A stretch of DNA of 5,583 bases from Alphaproteobacteria bacterium (GTDB lineage Bacteria > Pseudomonadota > Alphaproteobacteria > ATCC43930 > CGMCC-115725), in the NCBI GenBank assembly GCA_019241915.1, contig JAFAWI010000310.1, positions 1 through 5,583 on the forward strand, read 5' to 3'. Below, piece after piece: positions 1-5,066 of the stretch. A program made the translations under genes and the position numbers. Below the pieces are notes generated by a model. That model searched no databases. It saw nothing but the letters and a program-made list of their open reading frames with translations, and had not been told where the DNA came from. Numbering within the stretch: the stretch's first letter is position 1; every line of letters begins with the position of its first letter.

Positions 1-230
1 CCGAAGCCGGCATGTCGCGGGAAGACGCCTACCGCCTGGTGCAGAAGCACGCGATGGCCCAGTGGAACGCGCTTGGAGAGGGCGCCGGCAAGTTCGCCGA
101 CCGGCTCAAAGCCGATCCCTCCGTAACGCAATACCTGAGCGCCGACCAGATCGACGCGTCGTTCGACCCGGCCTATCATCTCAAGCACATCGACACGATC
201 TTCCGCCGCGTCTTCGGCTCTTGCGGTTGA
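1..230 (+). CDS. purB: Adenylosuccinate lyase, C-terminal end (5' truncated by window)
   Basis: This is the C-terminal ~75 residues of adenylosuccinate lyase, cut by the left window edge; the first full codon is at base 3 and the stop is TGA at 228-230. The enzyme releases fumarate from SAICAR and from adenylosuccinate in cytosolic purine synthesis. The visible part has the family's C-terminal features: an EAGMSREDAYRLVQ helix, a segment running through KADPSVTQYLSADQ, and the closing FDPAYHLKHIDTIFRRVFG, which matches the end of alphaproteobacterial PurB proteins. The active-site loops lie upstream and cannot be seen. The methionine at base 12 is internal, since the frame stays open to the window edge. 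Its stop overlaps a possible TTG start of the next gene (TTGA). The identification rests on recognised family sequence and on the purC-purS-purQ genes downstream. Confidence 0.9.
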   Translation, partial: EAGMSREDAYRLVQKHAMAQWNALGEGAGKFADRLKADPSVTQYLSADQIDASFDPAYHLKHIDTIFRRVFGSCG

Positions 231-480
231 AGGTCGTCTTTACGCGGACTGCGCGGAAATCGTTGCAGCGATTGCCGGCGCATCGCCGGACGCAGATCGT
301 GGCGCGTATCGAGGCCGCCGCAGCGGGCAACGCCCCGAATATCGACGTCAGACAGCTCGCCGGCAGCGATCTGCAGCGCCTGCGGGTTGGGAGTACAGAG
401 TGCTTTTCGCGATCGATCCCGAAGCTCAAATTCTTAGGGTCGAACTGATCCGCACCCGAGGGGATGTGTATAAACGCTAG
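227..480 (+). pseudogene. RelE/ParE-family toxin gene with a -1 frameshift
   Basis: The first 55 codons (TTG at 227 to GGG at 389-391) give LKVVFTRTARKSLQRLPAHR and continue to LQRLRVG, the N-terminal two thirds of a RelE/ParE-type toxin. In this frame the tail then turns atypical and stops at 446-448. Read from base 391 in the next frame, the sequence continues EYRVLFAID and ends with IRTRGDVYKR and TAG at 478-480, which is the family's conserved C-terminal part. Joined, the product is 84 residues, a normal length. Adding one G to the GGG at 389-391 restores a single frame, so one base seems to have been lost. The start is uncertain: no ATG fits, and TTG at 227 overlaps the purB stop (an in-frame TTG also lies at 221). 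Such toxins usually cleave mRNA or poison gyrase; the target cannot be told here. A sequencing error in the G run is possible. Confidence 0.75.
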
Positions 481-493
481 GGCCGCATGTATA

Positions 494-502
494 AGAGGGG
501 GG
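494..502 (+). promoter_or_regulatory. Ribosome binding site deciding the antitoxin start
   Basis: The purine stretch AGAGGGGGG ends two bases before ATG 505, with its AGAGG part about six bases away. It lies after the other in-frame ATG at 487, which has no comparable upstream site. This favours 505 as the antitoxin start. Confidence 0.6.
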
Positions 503-504
503 CC

Positions 505-957
505 ATGTCCTTTATTTTGCCCAAGCCCAAATCGATCAGCGCCGACGAAGTGGTCCTCAAGCGGGCCGATTGGGATGAGGTTGTCGCGACGCTGGAAGAC
601 CTCCTTGAGGATGCGGACGATGTCGCCGCCGTCGCCGCGGCGCGCGCCGACGACGATCTGCTTGCGGCACGGGTGGAGGCGAAACGGGGCACTGCGGTCG
701 AGACGACTATTCCGGTCGAGGTCGTCAAAGCCGAACTCGCCGGGGCGCATCCGATACGAGCCTGGCGCAATCATCGGAATTGGACGGTCGCAACCCTCTC
801 CGCGAAGTCCGGCGTCTCGCGTGAGACGATCGAGCGGTTGGAGACGCGGCGGACCGTCGGGTCCGCCGCGACATTGGCTGTGCTCGCGCGGTCCCTCGGC
901 GTGCCGCCGGACGTGCTGAGCGAGGACGATGACGAAGAGAAGGGAGAAGCGCGATGA
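505..957 (+). CDS. Phd-like/XRE helix-turn-helix antitoxin
   Basis: This 150-residue protein is the likely antitoxin partner of the RelE-type gene just upstream. Residues ~11-55 (ADEVVLKRADWDEVVATLED and on) resemble the Phd/YefM-like segment that neutralises such toxins. After a linker, residues ~83-138 form an XRE-type helix-turn-helix running from HPIRAWRNHRNWTVATLSAK through SGVSRETIERLE to LAVLARSLGVPPDVL. The tail is acidic (SEDDDEEKGEAR). Proteins with this two-part design are known next to RelE/ParE toxins and usually repress their own operon. The start at 505 is chosen for its ribosome binding site; ATG 487 would add six residues. Toxin-before-antitoxin order is as in HigBA-type loci. 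The stop overlaps the next gene's start by ATGA. The frame is intact although the toxin is broken. DNA binding and pairing are inferred. Confidence 0.8.
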   Translation: MSFILPKPKSISADEVVLKRADWDEVVATLEDLLEDADDVAAVAAARADDDLLAARVEAKRGTAVETTIPVEVVKAELAGAHPIRAWRNHRNWTVATLSAKSGVSRETIERLETRRTVGSAATLAVLARSLGVPPDVLSEDDDEEKGEAR

Positions 958-1826
958 GCTCGCTGCGCAGTAACAACGGCCCCCGCATCAAGTACACCCC
1001 CGAGGACTCGCCCTACGAGTCGATCACTGTCGACAAGCTGACCCCGATCATCGGCGCCGAGATCGCCGGGGTCGATCTGCGCGAGCCGTCAAACCGCCAG
1101 ATGGACGAAATCCACCGCGCGCTCGCCGAGAACCTGGTGATCTTCTTCCGCGACCAGCACCTGACCCCGTTGCAGCACCTCGATTTCGGCCGCCGCTTTG
1201 GCGAATTGCACCTGCACCCGGCGGCGCCGTCCGAACCCGGCCTGCCCGAGCTGATGATCATCCATGCCGACAAGGACAGTTTCCGCGCCAACGGCGAGGG
1301 CTGGCATTCGGATGTGTCGTGCGACCCGACGCCGCCGATGGGCAGCATCCTCTACATCAAGCAATGCCCGCCGCGCGGCGGCGACACGCTGTTCGCGAAC
1401 ATGTACGCCGCTTACGAAGCGCTCAGCGACCGGATGAAGACCTATCTCGAGGGTCTCACGGCCCGGCACAACGGCGAGCATTACCGCGGCCAGTACGCCA
1501 ATTACGGGGTCCAGGACAAGGAGAGCTACCCGCACGCCGACCACCCGGTGGTGCGCACCCACCCCGTGACCGGCAAAAAATGCCTTTACGTCAACAAGGG
1601 GTTCACCCGCTACATCAACGGCATCCCGCGCGACGAAAGCGACGGCATCCTGCGCTACCTCTACGAGCACATGGCGAGCCCGCTCTTCCAATGCCGCTTC
1701 CGCTGGCAGGAAAACTCGATCGCGTTCTGGGACAACCGCTGCGTCCAGCACCACGCGATGTGGGACTACTGGCCCCACACCCGCTCGGGCAACCGCGTCA
1801 CCGTGGCGGGCGACAAGCCTTATTGA
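954..1826 (+). CDS. TauD/TfdA-family Fe(II)/2-oxoglutarate dioxygenase
   Basis: A full-length 290-residue member of the taurine/alpha-ketoglutarate dioxygenase family. These cytosolic enzymes use Fe(II), O2 and 2-oxoglutarate to hydroxylate small sulfonates, herbicide-like acids or other substrates. The iron ligands are visible: His118 and Asp120 in GEGWHSDVSCD, and His266 in FWDNRCVQHHAMWDY. Thr145 in GGDTLFANMYAAYEAL and Arg281 in TRSGNRVTV lie at the same spacings from the ligands as the 2-oxoglutarate-binding residues of TauD. The N-terminal LTPIIGAEIAGVDL is also typical, preceded by a ~28-residue extension. The start at 954 has AGAAGGGAG (938-946) upstream and overlaps the antitoxin stop as ATGA, suggesting translational coupling. 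The substrate cannot be assigned; no sulfonate transporter is in view, so calling it taurine dioxygenase is unsupported. Confidence 0.9.
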   Translation: MSSLRSNNGPRIKYTPEDSPYESITVDKLTPIIGAEIAGVDLREPSNRQMDEIHRALAENLVIFFRDQHLTPLQHLDFGRRFGELHLHPAAPSEPGLPELMIIHADKDSFRANGEGWHSDVSCDPTPPMGSILYIKQCPPRGGDTLFANMYAAYEALSDRMKTYLEGLTARHNGEHYRGQYANYGVQDKESYPHADHPVVRTHPVTGKKCLYVNKGFTRYINGIPRDESDGILRYLYEHMASPLFQCRFRWQENSIAFWDNRCVQHHAMWDYWPHTRSGNRVTVAGDKPY

Positions 1827-1892
1827 GCACCCGATAGGGCCGCCTGTTGGACCAGTTCAAGGACAGGAATGATTAAAGGGCTGATGCCGATT

Positions 1893-1923
1893 AGCCCCTC
1901 TCCCGCACTGCGGGCGAGGGGCT
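1893..1923. terminator. Hairpin between convergent genes, possible bidirectional terminator
   Basis: An 8-base outer stem, AGCCCCTC (1893-1900) with GAGGGGCT (1916-1923), encloses an inner stem CCCGC (1902-1906) with GCGGG (1910-1914) around the loop ACT. It lies between the stops of the rightward dioxygenase and the leftward DUF1476 gene, where a two-way terminator would be expected. Neither side has a clear T run, so intrinsic termination is uncertain. A competing weaker stem pairs GGGCT (1878-1882) with AGCCC (1893-1897). The GC-rich palindrome could also be a dispersed repeat. The rest of 1827-1942 shows nothing I recognise. Confidence 0.45.
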
Positions 1924-1942
1924 GCGACAAGTGCATGTCGAC

Positions 1943-2260
1943 CTACTCCTGCATCACCTGCTGCCGCGCCGTCGCCGCGAAATGGTCGAGCTCGAACTGC
2001 ACCTGGGCCGCGGTGAACGGGTGGCCTTTGGCCGCGAGGTCGGCGACCACCTTGTCGATCACCTTCTTGTCGCCGCCGCCGAATTCGGCCTCGACCACCG
2101 TCTTGGCGTAGTCCTCGGCCGCCTCGCCTGACAGCCCCATCCGCTCGGCCGCCCACAGCCCGACCAGCCGGTTGCGCCGTGCGGTAACCTTGAAGCGCAG
2201 CTCCTGGTCGTGCTTGAACCGGGCCTCGAACTCCTTCTCGCGATCGTCAAAGGTCGGCAT
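1943..2260 (-). CDS. DUF1476 protein, F1-ATPase inhibitor zeta-type subunit
   Basis: This 105-residue protein belongs to the DUF1476 family, whose studied member is the zeta subunit that inhibits the F1-ATPase of Paracoccus denitrificans, limiting ATP hydrolysis by ATP synthase. The N-terminus MPTFDDREKEFEARFKHDQE, followed by LRFKVTARRNRLVGLWAAE, is the family hallmark and corresponds to the basic, helical inhibitory segment. Downstream are an acidic helix (EDYAKTVVEAEF) and a C-terminal helix pair (KKVIDKVVADLAAKGHPFT, then AAQVQFELDHFAATARQQVM). An upstream in-frame ATG (2302) would add 14 residues lacking family character, so 2260 is chosen. The gene converges on the dioxygenase and diverges from the NRDE gene. 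DUF1476 is often found near purC in alphaproteobacteria. Whether this copy inhibits ATP synthase is inferred, as zeta function varies between alphaproteobacteria. Confidence 0.9.
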   Translation of the reverse strand: MPTFDDREKEFEARFKHDQELRFKVTARRNRLVGLWAAERMGLSGEAAEDYAKTVVEAEFGGGDKKVIDKVVADLAAKGHPFTAAQVQFELDHFAATARQQVMQE

Positions 2261-2322
2261 GTCGTTCTCGCTGAAAGTCCTGCGCGCTGGGCTTGCCCGC
2301 ACAATAACCGGATGACCGGGCG

Positions 2323-3093
2323 ATGTGCACCCTCGTGATCCTGCGCCGCCCGGAACACCGCTGGCCGCTCGTCATCGGCGCCAACCGCGACGAGATGATC
2401 GGCCGCGCGGCGCTGCCGCCGGCGCGGCATTGGCCCGACCGGCCCGAAGTCGTCGCCGGCAAGGACCTGCTCGCCGGCGGCTCGTGGCTCGGGGTCAACG
2501 ATTGGGGGGTCGCGGCGGCGGTGCTCAACCGGCACGGCTCGCTGGGGCCCGCCGAGGGCCAGCGCTCGCGCGGCGAGCTGGTGCTTGAGGCGCTCGACCA
2601 CCCCGACGCGGTCGCCGCGGCCGAGGCGCTGTCACACCTCGATCCGGCCGCCTACCGCACCTTCAACCTGATCGTTGCCGACAACCGCGACGCGTTCTGG
2701 CTGCGCCATGCCGACGGCAAAAACGTCGACGCCTGGCCGATCGACGAGGGTCTGTCGCTGATCGATTCGGGCGAGCTCAACCGGCCGAACAACCGGCGGG
2801 TCGCGCTCGCCGCACCGCGCTTCCGCGCCGCCGCGCCGCCCGACCCCGACCGCGATGACTGGGCCGCATGGGAGGCCCTGCTGTCGGATGACGAATCGCC
2901 GCCCGGCGAGGCACCCGAATCGGCGCTGCGGTTTCGCACCGGGCACGGCTACGGGACCGTATCGAGCGCGCTGATCGCGCTGCCGCAGCCCAACGCCGGC
3001 AAGCAAAAGCCGCGCTTTCGCTACGCCCAGTGGCAGCCCGCGCCGATCCCGTGGGGCGATGTCGCCGGCGGCCCGGCCGCATCGCCGCAGTGA
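2323..3093 (+). CDS. NRDE (TANGO2-like) family protein
   Basis: A 256-residue member of the NRDE/TANGO2 family, named after a conserved Asn-Arg-Asp-Glu motif, here at residues 21-24 in GANRDEMIGR. It starts with Met-Cys, as the family does; the Cys2 position has led to comparison with N-terminal-nucleophile hydrolases. Other matching segments are HWPDRPEVVAGKDLLAGGSW (42-61), LGVNDWGVAAAVLNRHG, QRSRGELVLEAL, and TFNLIVADNRDAFWLRH. The C-terminal part contains FRTGHGYGTVSSALIALP and FRYAQWQPAPIPW, which also suit the family. The biochemical role in bacteria is not established; the eukaryotic homologue has been linked to Golgi organisation and heme or lipid metabolism. The start is fixed by the Met-Cys rule although the upstream ribosome binding site is weak. 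The stop directly precedes the putative purC promoter, so the gene is probably not in the purC transcript. Confidence 0.88.
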   Translation: MCTLVILRRPEHRWPLVIGANRDEMIGRAALPPARHWPDRPEVVAGKDLLAGGSWLGVNDWGVAAAVLNRHGSLGPAEGQRSRGELVLEALDHPDAVAAAEALSHLDPAAYRTFNLIVADNRDAFWLRHADGKNVDAWPIDEGLSLIDSGELNRPNNRRVALAAPRFRAAAPPDPDRDDWAAWEALLSDDESPPGEAPESALRFRTGHGYGTVSSALIALPQPNAGKQKPRFRYAQWQPAPIPWGDVAGGPAASPQ

Positions 3094-3095
3094 GA

Positions 3096-3124
3096 TTGTT
3101 GGCCCCGATCGCGCTTGCTATATC
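3096..3124 (+). promoter_or_regulatory. Putative sigma70-type promoter of purC-purS-purQ
   Basis: TTGTTG (3096-3101) and TATATC (3119-3124) are separated by 17 bases, which is a good housekeeping promoter shape. The AT-rich -10 stands out in this GC-rich region and follows the NRDE stop by only a few bases. Transcription would begin near 3131, giving a leader of about 55 bases before purC ATG 3185. I see no riboswitch-like structure in that leader. The start site is predicted, not measured. Confidence 0.6.
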
Positions 3125-3184
3125 AGTGGCTGGATCGACGCGGCGGGAGCGGCCCGCCCGATGGCCACTCAGCCGGGGACGATG

Positions 3185-3949
3185 ATGTCGCGACGCCGGC
3201 AGATCTACGAAGGTTCGGCCAAGGTGCTGTTCGAGGGGCCCGAGCCCGGCACCCTGGTGCAGTACTTCAAGGACGACGCCTCGGCCTGCAACAAGCAGAA
3301 GCGCGGCACGATCACCGGCAAGGGCGTGCTCAACAACCGCATCTGCGAATTCCTGATGCTGAAGCTCGCCGAGATCGGCATCCCGACGCATTTCGTCCGC
3401 CGCCTCAACATGCGCGAGCAATTGGTGCGCGAGGTCGAGATTATCCCGCTGCGCGTCGTCGTCCGCAACGTCGCCGCCGGGTCGCTCGCCAAGCGGCTCG
3501 GCCTCGCCGAGGGCACGCAGCTGCCGCGCTCGATCATCGAGTACCACTACAAGAAGGCCGAGCTGGGCGATCCGCTGGTGGCCGAGGAGCACATCACCGC
3601 CTTCGCCTGGGCGAGCACCCACGACCTCGACGAGATCATGCAGATTTCGCTGCGGATCAACGATTTCCTCTCCGGGCTGTTTCTCGGCGTCGGCATCCGC
3701 CTCGTCGATTTCGGCCTCGAATTCGGCCGGCTCTACAGCGACGACGACATCCGCATCGTCGTCGCCGACGAGATCAGCCCGGACAACATGCGCCTGTGGG
3801 ATATCCGCACCAGCGAAAAGCTCGACAAGGACCGCTTCCGCGAAGACCTGGAAAAGGTCGCCGAGGGTTATCAGGAGGTCGCCCGCCGCCTCGGCATCCT
3901 GCCCGAAGGCGGCCCCGCCGACTTCAAGGGCCCGAGGACGATCCAGTGA
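3185..3949 (+). CDS. purC: Phosphoribosylaminoimidazole-succinocarboxamide (SAICAR) synthase
   Basis: A full-length, 254-residue SAICAR synthase. It joins CAIR and aspartate using ATP in the cytosolic purine pathway; PurB then cleaves the product. The N-terminal strand RRRQIYEGSAKVLFEGPEPG and the segment YFKDDASACNKQKRGTITGK (nucleotide binding) are diagnostic. The first family signature is seen in EIIPLRVVVRNVAAGSLAKR (85-104) and the second around RLVDFGLEFGRLY (172-184), followed by VVADEISPDNMRLWD (192-206). The start is taken at 3185 (MSRRRQIYEG), with GGGGA at 3175-3179 five bases away. ATG 3182 sits too close to that site, and ATG 3161 or 3059 would add residues not typical of the family. 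purS follows after a 10-base gap, so the genes are most likely cotranscribed from the promoter at ~3100. Confidence 0.96.
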   Translation: MSRRRQIYEGSAKVLFEGPEPGTLVQYFKDDASACNKQKRGTITGKGVLNNRICEFLMLKLAEIGIPTHFVRRLNMREQLVREVEIIPLRVVVRNVAAGSLAKRLGLAEGTQLPRSIIEYHYKKAELGDPLVAEEHITAFAWASTHDLDEIMQISLRINDFLSGLFLGVGIRLVDFGLEFGRLYSDDDIRIVVADEISPDNMRLWDIRTSEKLDKDRFREDLEKVAEGYQEVARRLGILPEGGPADFKGPRTIQ

Positions 3950-3959
3950 AGGCTAGGCG

Positions 3960-4199
3960 ATGAAAGCGCGCGTCCACGTCACCCTCAAATCGGGCGTGCT
4001 CGACCCGCAGGGCAAGGCGATCGGCAACGCCCTCGCCGCGCTCGGCTTTACCGGCATCGGCGAAGTCCGCCAGGGCAAGCTGATCGAGATCGAACTCGAC
4101 GAAAGCGACACCGCCAAGGCCCAGGCCAAGGTCGAGGCGATGTGCAAGGAGCTCCTCGCCAACCCGGTCATCGAAAACTACGCGATCGACCTGGAATGA
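3960..4199 (+). CDS. purS: FGAM synthase subunit PurS
   Basis: A 79-residue PurS, the small bridging subunit that assembles with PurL and PurQ to form formylglycinamidine ribonucleotide synthase. The family pattern is clear: MKARVHVTLKSGVLDPQGKA at the N-terminus, then IGNALAALGFTGIGEVRQGK (strand-helix region) and IEIELDE, ending with CKELLANPVIENYAIDLE. Length is normal. The start follows the purC stop by 10 bases, with GAAGG overlapping that stop (3948-3952) as a possible ribosome binding site. The stop TGA (4197-4199) lies inside ATGA, so an ATG at 4196 opens a second frame running towards purQ. In many alphaproteobacteria purQ begins here directly; in this window it is displaced by a repeat. 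Confidence 0.96.
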   Translation: MKARVHVTLKSGVLDPQGKAIGNALAALGFTGIGEVRQGKLIEIELDESDTAKAQAKVEAMCKELLANPVIENYAIDLE

Positions 4200-4225
4200 A
4201 GGCCGCGGCAAATCCGCCCCTGCGT

Positions 4226-4340
4226 CCTTCGAGGCGCCTGACCGCGCACCTCAGGATGAGGATCGCGGGTGATGGCATCACAATCCTCCCTCATCCTGAG
4301 GTGCGACCACCGGGCGCAGACCCGGTCGGGGCCTCGAAGC
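4226..4340. repeat. Palindromic REP/MITE-like element between purS and purQ
   Basis: An outer 9-base inverted pair, CTTCGAGGC (4227-4235) and GCCTCGAAG (4331-4339), encloses a perfect 17-base pair. CGCACCTCAGGATGAGG (4245-4261) matches CCTCATCCTGAGGTGCG (4289-4305). The inner pair is centred on base 4275, where TGATG/CATCA forms a small central palindrome. A second hairpin, ACCGGG (4309-4314) with CCCGGT (4321-4326), lies between the inner and outer right arms. As RNA this would fold as an outer stem with two branches. Modules joining CTTCGAG to CCTCAGGATGAGG are familiar as dispersed palindromic repeats in alphaproteobacterial genomes; copy number here cannot be seen. No transposase is encoded. 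The whole purS-purQ gap (4200-4365) also forms an open frame of 57 codons with ATGA overlaps at both ends, but its product (with ILPHPEVRPPG) looks like translated repeat. Confidence 0.8.
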
Positions 4341-4365
4341 ACCCGTCCTCGCGCAGGGCCGTCTC

Positions 4366-5055
4366 ATGAAAGCTGCCGTGGTCGTCTTCCCTGGCACCAA
4401 CCGCGAGCGCGATGTCTGCGCCGCGCTGAAGCGCGCCAGCGGCAAGGAACCCGCTGTCGTCTGGCACGGGGACAGCGAGCTGCCGCAAGCCGACCTGATC
4501 GTGCTCCCCGGCGGGTTCGCCTATGGCGATTATCTGCGCTGCGGCGCGATGGCGGCGCACTCGCCGGCGATGCGTGAGGTCAAGGCGCGCGCCGCCAGGG
4601 GCGTCCCGGTGCTCGGCATCTGCAACGGCTTCCAGGTGCTGACCGAGGCCGGGATGCTGCCCGGCGCGCTGTTGCGCAACAAGACGCTGAGCTTCATCTG
4701 CCATGACGTCCATCTGCGCGTCGAGAATTCGCAGACGATCTTCACCTGCGGCTACGAAGCGGGCCAGGCGATCCGCGTGCCCGTGGCGCACGGCGAGGGG
4801 AACTACACCGCCGACCCGGCGACCCTCGACCGGCTCGAAGGCGACGGCCTCGTCGCCTTCCGCTATTGCAGCGCCGCCGGCGAGTTGACCGACGAAGACA
4901 ACGTCAACGGCTCGGCGCGCTGCATCGCCGGCGTCTTCAACGACACCCGCACCGTGCTCGGCCTGATGCCGCACCCCGAGAACTCGACCGACCCGCTGCT
5001 CGGTTGCACCGACGGCCAGGGCCTCTTCGACGGCCTCGTGAGCGCGCTGCAATAG
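4366..5055 (+). CDS. purQ: FGAM synthase glutaminase subunit PurQ
   Basis: A 229-residue class I glutamine amidotransferase subunit of FGAM synthase. It releases ammonia from glutamine and passes it to PurL within the PurSQL complex, in the cytosol. The nucleophile elbow VLGICNGFQVL places the catalytic cysteine at residue 86, and MPHPEN supplies His203 and Glu205 of the triad. Other family segments are AAVVVFPGTNRERDV at the start, VLPGGFAYGDYLRCGAMA (46-63), LRNKTLSFICHDVHLRVEN (102-120) and VPVAHGEGNYTAD (138-150). Length is normal. The start at 4366 is fixed by the MKAAVVVFPGTN N-terminus; only a weak AGGGC precedes it, and the ATG overlaps the stop of the repeat-derived open frame as ATGA. 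The usual partner purL does not follow; an SDR gene does. Confidence 0.97.
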   Translation: MKAAVVVFPGTNRERDVCAALKRASGKEPAVVWHGDSELPQADLIVLPGGFAYGDYLRCGAMAAHSPAMREVKARAARGVPVLGICNGFQVLTEAGMLPGALLRNKTLSFICHDVHLRVENSQTIFTCGYEAGQAIRVPVAHGEGNYTADPATLDRLEGDGLVAFRYCSAAGELTDEDNVNGSARCIAGVFNDTRTVLGLMPHPENSTDPLLGCTDGQGLFDGLVSALQ

Positions 5056-5066
5056 ATGACGAACAG

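Noticed and set aside
388..394. Programmed -1 frameshift in the toxin
   Set aside because: The site reads GTT GGG AGT with no X XXY YYZ heptamer, and I see no obvious stimulatory hairpin or internal ribosome site.
62..448. Open frame of 128 codons from ATG 62
   Set aside because: Its first ~55 codons are an out-of-frame reading of purB. Only the part after ~227 resembles a protein family, and its tail after 391 is off frame.
469..474. TATAAA as a -10 box for the antitoxin gene
   Set aside because: No convincing -35 lies 16-18 bases upstream, and the bases encode the conserved toxin C-terminus.
1089..1778. Long open frame on the minus strand opposite the dioxygenase
   Set aside because: It mirrors a strongly supported gene in GC-rich DNA, and its sequence is a low-complexity Val/Ala/Arg-rich product with no recognisable family.
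3059..3184. N-terminal extension of purC from ATG 3059 or 3161
   Set aside because: The extension is not like the PurC family, would contain the likely promoter, and lacks the well-placed ribosome site that ATG 3185 has.
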